From contig OENT01000949.1 in the NCBI GenBank assembly GCA_900239685.1, forward strand, positions 1 to 64,000: a DNA stretch of 64,000 bases. The letters are read 5' to 3'. Both the position numbers and the translations under genes were made by a program. A model generated the notes under the pieces. It did no database searches. It saw only the letters and a list, made by a program, of their open reading frames with translations, and was not told the origin of the DNA. Of the stretch, positions 50,450-61,606 are shown one piece after another; position 1 is the stretch's first letter, and the number at the start of each line of letters is the position of its first letter. The stretch is from Rotaria macrura (Eukaryota > Rotifera > Eurotatoria > Philodinida > Philodinidae).

Positions 50450-51373
50450 ATGGCAACATCAGACGAATTTAAAGAAATACGTTCTACTCATAAACGAAAA
50501 CGTGATACCAATGAAGAAGAAAATCTTCATATGGATACAGAACAGAATTCATCAGTGCAATTTCCACAAATAAACCCATCTCATTTAAAAGTAAATTTTA
50601 AGCGTAACAAACCATTAAGGAGTACATCGATTTTTCAAAATTTTAAAGGATGAAACAGATGGCTTTCGTAAAGTATCCATTCCTTCACATCGTTACACAC
50701 CATTAAAAGAACAATGGATGAAAATTTATTCACCGATCGTTGAATATCTTCATTTACAAATACGTTTTAATTTAAAAACACGTTGTGTTGAAATCAAAAC
50801 ATCTGATCAAACAGAAGATATTCAAGCATTACAAAAAGCAGGTAAGAGACAAAGATATTGAACGACGAACAACTGTTTTTTTTTGTGTGTTTCATTTCAG
50901 CTGATTTCGTAAAAGCATTTGCACTCGGTTTTGATATTGAGGATGCACTTGCATTAATTCGTCTTGACGATCTCTTTCTTGAGTCCTTTGAAATCAATGA
51001 TGGTAATAGGATAAATTAATTTTTTTATTATTGATTTTCTGTATTATCGTGCCTTCTTCATAGTTAAACCATTGAAAGGTGATAATTTGTCGAGAGCCAT
51101 CGGTCGTATAGCAGGCAAAAATGGTAGAACCAAATTTGCTATCGAAAATGCCACACGATGTCGAATCGTACTTGCTGATGAGTAAGTCTTTTGAATGATT
51201 CAATCATTGTTGACCTGATTAAATTCTTATTTAGTAAAATTCATATTCTGGGTTCATATCAAAATATTCAAAATGCAAGAACTTCAATTTGTAATTTAAT
51301 CCTAGGCTCACCACCATCCAAAGTCTATGGAAAATTGCGAACTGTAGCAGCAAGAACAGCAGAAAGTTTTTGA
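50450..51373 (+). CDS. PNO1: PNO1 (Dim2), KH-domain 40S ribosome assembly factor
   Basis: Five exons (50450-50590, 50649-50841, 50901-51002, 51064-51181, 51235-51373) encode 230 residues; human PNO1 has 252. PNO1 binds the 3' end of 18S rRNA precursors and partners the endonuclease NOB1 in small-subunit maturation in the nucleolus and cytoplasm. The two degenerate KH domains are clear: [20 protein letters not shown] starts the first, and [55 protein letters not shown] and [15 protein letters not shown] make the second. The N-terminal 47 residues are charged and variable, as in other species. The 58-nt first intron reads through to a nearby stop if unspliced. An ATAAATAAATATG polyadenylation region follows the stop. 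Confidence 0.95.
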
Positions 51374-53400
51374 AGAAAAAATTCCAATACTCTTGTTGTT
51401 GATTATTTGCTACTGTTTTGGATATAAATAAATATGAACAACAATACATGAAAAATATGCATTCTTCGATTTGTATCTGTGAATCCCAAGTGACGTGACG
51501 TGAGACTCTTCATGGAGCTTATGTTTGGAGAGATTCTGTCTTTGAAATGTAATCGATTCATGATTCTGCAAATGATAGGTCTGTTTCGTTTAGTTTTTGA
51601 GAACACAAACATATTTTTTTCTCTGCAAAATGGCAAGGATATTCCAATATTTTTATTGGATACATGATAATTGTGGTTTTTTTCAAACTGGTTATGAATA
51701 AATCAGGGAATCGGTAGAACACCTTCACATTCGTATTTATCCATATCCCATTAACGATGAAGGAAAGAAATTCTAGTGAAATATATTTTAGTCCATCGTT
51801 CTCGTGATATTTTTTCAACAGGAAACAATCAAACTCTGCAGTAAAACAGAAAACAAAGAAAAGTAAATGTATTACTTTTTTCAGAGGTACGTTCCCAACA
51901 GTCCTTCACAAAAACTGGTATTAATTGAGAATGAGTATGTTTTGTCCTAATAAATTTATTGTCTGTGATTTTAGCATGTTAATTACGTCATTAATTTGAC
52001 ACAATTGTTTTAAAAATATGTATATCGATACTACGAGAAAACATAGAAATGTGCATTTGGCACAACTTGAATTAATACCCTTAACTCTGAAAGTTTTATC
52101 ACTGGTGAATTTTTCACAATAGATCAGCTAGAGTGCCGATTGTACTACCGTTTTTCCTTTATTCAGCACCAACTTCATACAGATGTCGAAATCGATGCCG
52201 AAACTGGAGAGGGAGAGAGAGAGGCAACCTAATAGATGCTTCGACCTAATACAATCATCATTGTTGAAACGCTTCAATGCCACTCCCTCCCTCAGGTGAT
52301 GTATGAGAATGCATATATTTTATGGTCGTCTCGTTAGAAATGAGTCCTCTTCTTCCTCTTGTTTACTCAAATGGATTGAAAAGATATGCAAAGCGTTCCG
52401 TTGCGCTGTTTACTTTCAATCTCGTGTTGCTATTTCATGCATCAAGGTTTTTTCGAAACATACGAAATAATTTTGTTGTTCGTCTCTTTTAAAAACGCGC
52501 GTCGTCCCTTTAAGTAATCATTTTTACCTTTCTTGCTTTCACCACACGCTGAAATCTCTTCTTCTCAAAGTTTCAGTGAGACATTTTTCAACATTGAATT
52601 ACTACAGACCGGGTAAGTAACCAATGTCTCCTTTGCATATTAGCGTTAATATTTGTTTGAACAATCTTTCGACATGAGTTAAACCTGTAGTTTAGTTAGG
52701 TAACAGGTTCAGAGAGTGGGTGCGATTCTTGATGCTTTTGGATATTCTTTCTTAACCGACATTGAAGGCCAGATGTAATCAAACAGTCTGATTCATTTTA
52801 AAGCTATAAAAAATTTATAGCTAAATAGTTCTCTTACTCGCTTGCGACAGTTGTCCTTCTTCAATAGACAATACCTCTCAACAATATCAACTTCTAGCTT
52901 GCGACTTGTTGTGATAACTTTTACATTAGCTTTTTATTTTTCGTTCTTACGAGTAACTATAGTGGTGTAAAACTCAAGGCTCTTTTGATGCATAGTAAAA
53001 CGAAACAACATAAACGACCGCTTGCAATTGCGAAAAATGCCTATACGTAGAGTTGGATACTTTTACTGTGTTCTCTTTTCTTCATTGACTCTTCGAATTG
53101 CATTGGGTTTATAAAAATAAAAGTTTTATCAAAAATAATGCTACCTTCACAGAAAATTCAGGAGTACAACCAAAATTATTAAATATTGCATCCTGAAACG
53201 TGTAAACAGTGAGTCTACTTGTCAGCTCCGCTCATGAAACTTTCAAACAAATCCGCATAAAACTTAACTAGAGAATTGTTATATCCAGATTGCCTCCTAA
53301 GCGAATTTGCTTCAAGATTCGTTTGTCTTTCTCAGAATCAATCGTAGAGTATCATCCAGACCTGATTCCCGTTTTACTGAGGTCAAGAATCGGGGATCAT
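51374..53400. other. intergenic, no recognisable gene
   Basis: AT-rich, with a GA-rich run at about 52210-52225. It forms the border between the housekeeping gene cluster and the repeat-rich right end. No coding frame carries a motif. Confidence 0.45.
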
Positions 53401-53419
53401 ATATGTAACCAGTCGGTAG

Positions 53420-55160
53420 GGTGGGGTACCGCCCCAGGATATGCATTACGATGAACAATTACGGCCGTAAACGCACGTATACGATAACGTAAACGATCGT
53501 ATACTGGGAATATACTACCGTATACGCGCCGTATTTTAACGTTTTGGTATGCACCGTATGTCGCCGTGTCGTATACGGCGGCCACAAGCGGCAGTATACA
53601 TCAGCCACCCGGCCGTATTACTGCCGTAACGACCAACGTAAACGACCCAATACGATGACGTTTGCGGCCGTAAACACACCGTTAGTGACCATAAACGACG
53701 CGATTTAACCGTGAGGCAAAAAATCGATTCCGTCCAGTCAGCCAAACATTGAAGATCCTACACTAAAGAAGTCCAGCACAAATCCTGGGCATACGAAAAT
53801 CCTAAACCATATCACAAACCGGAGATTAAAGCCTATGGAAATCAATTGACTCCACCTCCTCAACCTATAAAAAAAGCGTATACCCAAAATTAAAACTATT
53901 TACCGCTTAAAAACATTGAAGAAAACCTGCAAAAATCAAGTTGTGCGAAAATCGTCCCATAGTAGCCAGATTCACCCCATCGATATAGATCATGCCAAAA
54001 CCACTAGCCATCGACTTTTGGATGCTCAAATCAGCTGAAATCGTGAGAAATCCTAAAAATACGAAAAGCATCAAAGGAATCCTCTAATTGGATTTTCGTT
54101 CAGAGTTGTTTGTTCCGTTTCATGGGACATCGAGGACACTATGAAATGAGTTCAGTAGAGATCAAATGAGACATCGGTTTATGGTTCGATCATCGGTTTC
54201 GGTGTCCAGTTTGTATTTCACGTATTGAATGTTAGCGGTTTTGTAGGATTAAAATATCGCGACAGGAAATGATGCTCTGGTGATGTTTGGAAACAAAGGC
54301 CAGGTGAGAGATCGGACATACAGGTAGATACGCAGGATGTACTAAGAGAGACTACTTACTTGTCTTAATGATCACTGAAGGAGCTGGAGAATCTGGAACA
54401 AGGAGATCCAGCAGGGATAGCATTGAGCATCCTATCTTGGACTTAGTAAATTCGAAGAAGAAGCGCAAGTAACCCTTTCTGTCCTTACACATAACGTTTG
54501 AAAAGCCGGAATATCCTGCTTTTGGATTTTTTTCAGAATTTGTTGTTGTGTTATAGGGGAGGTAGGGGACAGTATAAAATTCCTTCAGGAGTGAACAAAT
54601 GAGACAAAGACTGATGCTTCCATCCTGCTCTTGCTGTGCGGGTTATATNACCCAGTGAAAAATATTCACTGATTTCAATCGGATTTTTCTGCACCATAAT
54701 CAAAATTAAAATCGATTGATAATTTTGATTATCCTTGATCATGAGGTAACCATTATTTAATATTGTAACTTATCCCATGTGAAATTTTCTAATTGAAATC
54801 GGATTATTCTGCAGCAAAATCGAAATTACTAATCGATTTGTAATCTTGATTTTGCTGCAGAATAATCCGATTTCAATTAGAAAATTTCACATGGGATAAG
54901 TTACAATATTAAATAATGGTTACCTCATGATCAAGGATAATCAAAATTATCAATCGATTTTAATTTTGATTATGGTGCAGAAAAATCCGATTGAAATCAA
55001 TGAATATTTTTCACTGGGCGTTTACGTGGATTTTTCACGATCACCGTTTACGAAGATCGTAATTCAGCGTAAGACTTCGTTTATGACGATAGTAAACGGT
55101 CACAAAAAACGTTCGCCGTAAGAAATAGGTATACGGCCGTTTACGGCCGTGGATGATCGA
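53420..55160. mobile_element. element with ACGGCCGTAAACG-rich ends
   Basis: The left 290 bp (about 53430-53720) and right 140 bp (about 55019-55160) are packed with CGTAAACG and ACGGCCGT words in both orientations, clearly higher in GC than the surroundings. The outer edges (GCCCCAGGATATGC... and, inverted, GCCCCATGTCGATC...) are loosely inverted. The middle (about 1.3 kb) includes ordinary DNA and a nested palindromic MITE. No target duplication was found, so the unit may be one element or two fragments. Confidence 0.5.
54651..55018. mobile_element. palindromic MITE, copy 2
   Basis: A 368-bp near-perfect palindrome with ends CCCAGTGAAAAATATTCA and TGAATATTTTTCACTGGG. Both arms contain AAAATCGATTGATAATTTTG, GGTAACCATTATTTAATATT and GTGAAATTTT. 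It is related to 21355-21721 in length, ends and internal words. The arms are almost identical, so it should be a young insertion. One unresolved base (N) is at 54649, just outside the left end, perhaps because the hairpin is hard to sequence. Mirror-image open frames on both strands are a by-product of the palindrome. Confidence 0.9.
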
Positions 55161-55179
55161 CATGGGGCTCTAAAATTAG

Positions 55180-56660
55180 CACTGGTCGATATTAACAGGT
55201 CTATCTATTCACAATCCGTATAATATTAGTCTCAGGCAGATCTGAAACCCGTCTATTACCGGTATCAAACCGGTTCAGAACCACTCTGAAGTCAGCCTAT
55301 TACCGGTCAGAAACTAGAACATTACCAATTTGTGTTCGGTTTCTTACTACTCAGCTGCCTATTGATTGCTAGTCTAACAACAGTCCATAACGGGCAAGAA
55401 ATTGGTCTATTACCAGTTAGAAATCGCCACATTATCAGTCAGATGCTGGTCTAAGACCTGCCAGAAGCCGGTCTACTAGCAGTCAGACACTGGTACATTG
55501 CTGATCTATATTCGGAGTCTACCAGTCAGCAGCTGATCCATGGGTGATCTGACACTAGTCCATAAACATCTTGAAATTGGTCTACTACCGGTAAGAAACC
55601 GGTCTATAAATAGGCAAAGCCTGTCTAAAGCCCAGCAACTACTGGTTTCAAACCAGTCTGCGACCGAACTATTTACGGTTTCAAGTTAGTTTGCTACTGG
55701 CCGGGAACCAAGGTAAATCAAGTCTACTAACGTTTCCAAATCGATTCATTCATAGTTTGAAACAGAGCTACTTCTGGTTTCGAACGAGTCAGAAACCCTG
55801 CTATTTCTGGTTTCAAGCGAGTCTTCCACCGGCGAGAAACCGTGGTGAAGCCCACCTAATACCGGTACCGAATCAGTCCATGATCAGTCTGAAACTGATG
55901 TATTACTGTTTCATTGGCAGTCAGAAACCGGTCCTGTGCAGAAGTCAGAAACTGGTCTACTACCAATCTGACAGCGGTCTATAGTATTCAGGAAGCTATC
56001 TGAAGCCCACCTATCATCGGTTTCAAATCGCATCATTGATGGTATGAAACCGATCTGAAGCAGCTCTTTTACCAGTTTGAAACTGACCCATAACTAGTCT
56101 GAAACCGGGCTGTTTGTGACTTCAAACCACTCTGTTACCGACTTGAAAGGGCTCTAACACCGGTCCCGTTTAGGACTATTACAGCTCTCAAACCGGTCTC
56201 TTATTGGTTCGAAGTTGTGATGGGTCATTGTACTTACTTTACAAGTAAATACGTATGTAGAGTGTTTACTTCGCTGCATTTACCTTAACCAAAAAGTAAA
56301 ATCAATGTGCTACACATAGTCCGGAACCGGTCCGTTCACGGTCTGAAACCAGTTTATTATCGATTCATTACCTGTCGACTTCCGGTATGAAACCGATCTT
56401 TGGGTGACTCTATTACTGGTCTCGAGCTAGTATTTTGCAAGTCAGAAACCAGTATGAAGTGAGTCTATTTCCGATCTGAAACTGGCATCCTATCAGTCCG
56501 AAGCCCCTTTGTTGTCGATATGTAGCCAGCGTATTAGCCAATCTAAACATCGACTATTACGGTTCTGAAGCCGGTTAAAACCTGTCGGTGTACTGGTCTG
56601 ATACCGGTCAGAATCGTTGTGAACCCGTCGTATCACGGGTCTGAAACCGTTTCAAATTAT
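55180..56660. repeat. degenerate ACCGGTCT minisatellite-like array
   Basis: About 1.5 kb of loosely repeated phrases of the type GAAACCGGTCTATTACCGGT, at irregular intervals of about 20-35 bp, with many point changes. It is interrupted at about 56215-56325 by unrelated AT-rich DNA containing inverted TTTACTT/AAGTAAA words. No frame is coding, although one open frame (55691-55984) crosses it. Confidence 0.75.
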
Positions 56661-57144
56661 TGTTTTTCTAAAAAATGTTGTTAATTAGAATTTACAGAAT
56701 ATGGTAAGACAAATAAGAAGGGCTCGCATACTAGACAATGAAAATTAACATCATGGAAAAGCTAGGATTTTCTTTTTTGGAATGGGGACCCTCTGAGAGA
56801 CAGAATATGTATTCCAAATTTTCTGTGTGATGGACACTGAGGCTACTTATCCTAATTATGGACTTGTTTTTTAAGAAGTAATGTAGGAACGTGATTATCG
56901 CAAGCTCCAATGAAATGGTCTTATATTATAGTGACGCTTCAGTGTAGAATAAAATATTAGTTTGTGGACATTTAACGAAATTTAATATAATACACTAATA
57001 TAAAATCTCTTTAAAATGACACTTCTAAAGAATACTACATATTGAGTATTGTCATTTGTTAGTTAAGGGCTTCTCTGTATGACTATATGGTAATGCACTG
57101 CACTTTCTAGCATCATCTTTCAGTGACGTAAAATCATCGAATGC

Positions 57145-57385
57145 AATCTCCAGGAGGATCATTCCGGTCGTCTGAAAGGCCATCGGAAACGGCCTAAAGC
57201 GGTTATATAACGACATAAAACGGCATTAATTCTCACCCTATTTCGCCGTAATCCGCCAGCTCGTTTTACGGGTCGTTTTTTCAGCTGATGTAAAACGGCG
57301 CTTTTTTAAACGTTTTACATCGTTTTTACGTTGCGCCAGACTGTTGACGGCCCGTGTTCTTCCACCTGGGGAGAAGTATGTACGG
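57145..57385. repeat. TAAAACGGC-rich element with loose inverted ends
   Basis: A short GC-richer block with repeated (T)AAAACGGC/GCCGTTTTA words in both orientations. Outer edges CCAGGAGGATCATTC and (inverted) CCAGGTGGAAGAACA are loosely inverted. No target duplication was identified. It resembles the other word-built elements in this window. Confidence 0.45.
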
Positions 57386-58089
57386 TGATGATCGTTTTTG
57401 TTTTGTTCTATTATCCAGATGCCTTTTCACCTTGAGAAGCCATCAGCACTGCTAATCCATAGGGAATTACCATAAGTTCTTGATAAGTTGACCGGTTTGA
57501 ACGTTACTAGAACCATTCTATTCCTAGTTCTGCTATATGTGGTAAATTGGTAAGTCGCAAGAGTTCAATGTGACAAATTATTTCGTTTAAACAACTGGTC
57601 TACTGCCAGTAGACCGATAAGTCCAGTCTGATCTGACCTTTCCAAATCTGCAGCGATCGTCAAAAAATATGGCCGGTTCCATCTTTGATGGGAGCCACTT
57701 CCCTTTAGAAAACATTGAAAAACGACGGAATATAGAAGCACTATGCCTGCCGGAATACAGCTTCCATATTCTAGTGATTTCCGGTTGTTTCTGGTGGGAT
57801 ACTTAACATATCCCTCATTTTTCCTGTTATTTTCAACGAAATCTGATGATAGGATTCCGATCATACTCGAAAAGTGGAATCATCTACCTAAGTATGAGAC
57901 CATAATACATGTTTTACTTTTCTCATCTGGTTGAACATTTAATTGATTCATTAAAACTACGGCTTTGTGTAGTAATGTCAGCTGCTAGGAAGGCGCGAAG
58001 AATTAATATCCTCATCCAACACCCACACCCAGAATAACTACCCCATTAGGGAATCAACTATTACAGAACGAAGCATAGCTAAAACCCTA

Positions 58090-59109
58090 GCTTGAACTTG
58101 AACTTGAGATCCCTTTGCTCGCGCCTGGTGGTAGGCGACCGTGTAGCCAGTACGTTGCTGTAGGTGCTATGATGGCATTGGCGACGTTGTGTGTGATGAT
58201 CCTCCATTGTTGTTTGTTGAGAGTTTGTTCTTTTGCTTCAGTTAGATTAAGCCTGTGTTTTGCCAAGTCTTCTTCGATTTGCTTCGTTCGTGTTTTCTTT
58301 AGCGCGTTGCGTCGTATTATCTATCCTGTTAGGCGTGTTCTCCATAGTAGGTGTGGGAGAATATTAGGATTCATACGACACACGGTAAAAAATAGGCGTA
58401 GAATAATAAACTCTTCCAAGGGGTTGATGAATTTCAGAAACCCTTTTATATACCCTTTTAGGGTTTATTTATATCATAAACCCTCTCATATACACTTTGA
58501 GTTCATAAACCCTACGAAGGGTACATTAATAAACCCTCATTCAAAGGGTTTATGAAAGTGCAACGTATTCTATACCCTTCGTAGGGTTTATGAACTCAAA
58601 GGGTATATGAAGGGTTTATGACATTAATAAACCATAAAAGGGTTTATGAAATTCATTAACCCTTTTGAAGGGTTTTCTACGACTTCTTTTTACAGTGCAG
58701 ATATGGCCAAACCATCGCATTCTTCGTTTTTGAATTTCTTCGTATATAGTGGATTGGTTGCAGCATCACTCTCGGATGGTTTCGTTTCTTATTTTGTCCC
58801 GGATTGAGATACTCAGAATTCGTCGTAGACAGTGCATTTCAAACACTTCGAATTTCTTCAGATCTCCTTGTAGTAGGGTCCATGACTCTGCGCCATATAG
58901 TAGTACCGATAGGACGAGAGATCTAAAAATTCGCATTTTCGTGGATATCTTAATGTTGCTTTTGCGCCAACAGGAACACGTTAATGTTCCGAAGGCTGCT
59001 GTAGCTTGACCAATACGATTGGTGATGTGTGCTGTGGCGGCGATTTTCTGTTCTTCGATGATTGAGCCCAAGTATTTGAAATTTTCTACTTATTCGAGTT
59101 GCTCGTTCT
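58090..59109 (-). pseudogene. LINE C-terminal part
   Basis: Recognisable by VENFKYLGSIIEEQKI, LVLSVLLYGAESWTLLQGDL, FEMHCLRRILSISIRDKI, KRRMRWFGHI and, beyond the inserted element at 58381-58697, RMNPNILPHLLWRTRLTG and a Lys/Glu-rich tail ending near 58090. An in-frame TAG follows RLTG and a TAA precedes VENFKYLG, so the frame is broken. Confidence 0.85.
58381..58697. mobile_element. EnSpm/CACTA-like MITE with CACTG ends, copy 2, inside LINE
   Basis: 317 bp with ends CACGGTAAAAAATAGGCGTA and (inverted) CACTGTAAAAAGAAGTCGTA, flanked by a 2-bp CA duplication. The body is built of (A)GGGTTTATGA / TCATAAACCC words in both orientations. It interrupts the LINE codons for FGHIC/RMNPN, and clean removal restores that frame. 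It matches 33920-34297. Confidence 0.85.
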
Positions 59110-59747
59110 TAGGGGTGCAACAAATCTTGAGTGGATTTGGGATTTGTCACCAAATCCCTGAGATTTGGACTTGGATTTGGTTTTGGTTTCTGGATTTGGG
59201 GTATGGTTAGAACTGAGTTCCTAGCTGTGGATTTCTTCTAAATTTTGATCACAGGATTGTTTATATTACTTTTTTCAGCTTAGATTTGGGATTCGGGATT
59301 GGTGATACGTTTGGGATTTGGGGTTTAGACTTGGACTTGGATTTGGATTTGGGTCTTAGATTTGGATTTGGACTTGGGATTTGTTTTCTATCTTACATCA
59401 ATCAAATTTTGTAGCCGTGCCTCATTCAAACCAAATCTCACTCCCAAATCCAAATCCCAAACCCAAAGCCTACCCAAATCCTAATCATAATGATACAGAC
59501 CGAATCCCAAATCCAAATCTAAGACACAAATCCAAATCCAAACCCAAATCTATACCAAATCCAAACAATTTCATATCAACCTCTAAGAATTGATACTCTT
59601 CTCTTCCTTCTGAGACTTTCTATTGCAAATTTTCATCAGATTTGGATAATTTAAGACCAAACCCAAACCCAAATCCAAATCTCAGTCGAGAACAAATCCA
59701 AATGTATTTGCACCAAATCCCAAGGCCTTGGATTTGTTGCACCCCTA
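59110..59747. mobile_element. hAT-like GATTTGG-rich MITE, copy 1, inside LINE
   Basis: 638 bp starting TAGGGGTGCAACAAATC and ending with its inverse GATTTGTTGCACCCCTA. It is flanked by CTCGTTCT (59102-59109) and CTTGTTCT (59748-59755), 7 of 8 matching. The left half is GGATTTGG-rich and the right half CCAAATCC-rich, so it folds back on itself. Non-coding. Confidence 0.9.
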
Positions 59748-59755
59748 CTTGTTCT

Positions 59756-61034
59756 CGGGATTTATAATCGCCCGGGAGATTAGATCTGTGATGCAGTCAT
59801 TGTGGTCACAGTGCACACCATGTCGATCGGTGAACACTTTTCTCGTAATTGCATCCACGACGATATTGAAAAGCATTGGTTAACTAACACAGCCTTGTCG
59901 AACGCCTGTATTCACAGGGAAGTCTTCGGATGTTCCTCCATTGACGCGAACGCAGCTTGTTGTCCCCTCGTATACCTGTTGCAATAGGTAGATGGTCTGG
60001 GAAGGCACTCCTTCGGCGACAAGTGACTTCCATAGTGACGGTCGGTGGACACTATCGAATGCGGCGCCGAAATCGACGAACACGGCAACAAGTCTCTTTC
60101 CACATCGAATGCGTTCTTCAAGCAGTAGTCGTAGTACGAATATTTGATCACAGCAGTCTCTTTCTGGACGAAAGCCAGCTTATTCTTCCCGAGTCAGTTT
60201 TTCTCGTCGTTGTTGGAGCCGTTGTTGGATCACTTTCATGAATACTTTGCCCACGACTGACAGAAGACTAATGCCACGGTAGTTTTTGCATTCTCGATTG
60301 TCACCTTTCTTGTAGAGTGGGATAGTCAATGCTTTTCCCCGTGTGTTTGGTATGCTGTTAGAATGCCAGATCATTCGTAATAATGAGTGAAGCTGGTTGA
60401 GTGTAGGTTTACCACCAGCTTTGATCCCTTCTGCGATGACTTCATCTGGTCCAGCAGCTTTTTCTGTTTTCAACTGTTTGATGGCGGATTTTATTGCGAC
60501 AATGTTAGGCTCTTCGTTATTGATAAAGACTGCGACATCTTGCAGATGCGGATGCGGTGGATCCATCGGATTACCTTCTGGTCTTGGTCGATTGTAGAGA
60601 TTTTGGAAGCATTCCATCCAGCGATTGAGACATTCACTGTCAGAGCGTGCAAAGGTGCCGTCGGTGTTTTTGATATTTTCGCTGATTCGTTTCACTTTTC
60701 CTCCGAGGCGACGTAGTGTTGTGTACAGATCAGAGACCGAAACGGGGCGTGGAATCGGGGCGGGACTGGGAGCAACTCGCTCGGGGTAGGGCGGGGACAG
60801 AAAAAAATTGAGCACGAGGCGAGGCGGGCAGGTTAGGATTTTTTTACGGCGGGGTGGGGCGGGGAGTGAAAAACTTCCTCCGTTTCGGTCTCTGGTACAG
60901 ATATAGATACTCTCGCATATTAGCTGCATCTTCAAGTTCTTGTGCGACATTATTCTAATACGTGTTGCGTTCATTCTTAAGGCGAGAGCGAAGCTCTTTG
61001 TTGAGTTGTCGGCATCGTGCCATGTGGGTGAGCT
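59756..61034 (-). pseudogene. LINE reverse transcriptase part, catalytic box missing
   Basis: Clear RT motifs: KAAGPDEVIAEGIKAGG, ALTIPLYKKGDNRECKNYRG with ISLLSVVGKVF, then in another frame AVFVDFGAAFDSVHR and NTGVRQGCVS, a TAA, then PMLFNIVVDAITRKV. The sequence then jumps from a degenerate ITDLISRAIINPEN to EQLE and VENFKYLG. The FADD catalytic motif and about 70 residues around it are absent. A 164-bp element interrupts the part upstream of LYTTLRRLGGK. Confidence 0.85.
60731..60894. mobile_element. 164-bp GC-rich hAT-like MITE inside LINE
   Basis: Ends CAGAGACCGAAACGG and CCGTTTCGGTCTCTG form a perfect 15-bp inverted repeat, with exact 8-bp flanking duplications GTACAGAT (60723-60730 and 60895-60902). 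The body is GGGGCGGGG-rich, far above local GC. Removal rejoins the LINE codons as MREYLYLYTTLRRLGGK. Confidence 0.93.
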
Positions 61035-61598
61035 TAGGGGTGCAACAAATCCAGGGCCTTGGGATTTAATGTAAATAGATTTGGATTTTTTCTCGACTGA
61101 GATTCGGATTTGGATTTGATCTTAATTTATCCAAATCTGATGAGACTTTGTAAGATAAAGTCCGAGAAGGAAGAAAAAGAATCTCAAGTCTTATAAATTG
61201 ATATGAAACTGTATAGATTTGGTACAGGTTTGGGATTTGGATTTGCTCTTAGATTTGAGTTTGGGATTTGGCCTGCATTATTCAGGTTGTGATTTGGGGG
61301 AGATCTGGGTATGGGATTTTGATTTGGGATTGAGATTTGGTTTCAGTGTAGTACGGCTACCAAGTCGGACTCATGTTACATTGAAAACAAATCCCAAGTC
61401 CAACTCCAAGTCCAAATCCCAAATCTGAGACGAACAAAGCAATATCAACAATCCTGTGATCTAAATCTAGACGAAATCCACATCTAGGAACTAAATTCGA
61501 ACCATACCCCAAATCCAGAATCCAAATCCAAATCTAAGTCCAAACCTCAAAGATTTGGTGACAAATCCCAAATTCATTAAAGATGTGTTGCACCCCTA
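61035..61598. mobile_element. hAT-like GATTTGG-rich MITE, copy 2, inside LINE
   Basis: 564 bp with the same ends as 59110-59747 (TAGGGGTGCAACAAATC and an inverse GTTGCACCCCTA) and exact 8-bp duplications GGTGAGCT (61027-61034 and 61599-61606). Removal restores the LINE reading RRQCKLTHMARCRQLNKEL. Non-coding. Confidence 0.94.
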
Positions 61599-61606
61599 GG
61601 TGAGCT

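Noticed and set aside
54551-55121. Two mirror-image open frames (minus and plus) encoding nearly the same peptide
   Set aside because: Both are by-products of the near-perfect palindrome, not genes.
58115-58555. 146-codon plus-strand open frame
   Set aside because: It is antisense to the LINE C-terminal coding sequence and runs into the CACTG element. The minus strand carries the recognisable protein.
60387-60716. 109-codon plus-strand open frame
   Set aside because: Antisense shadow of the LINE reverse transcriptase region.
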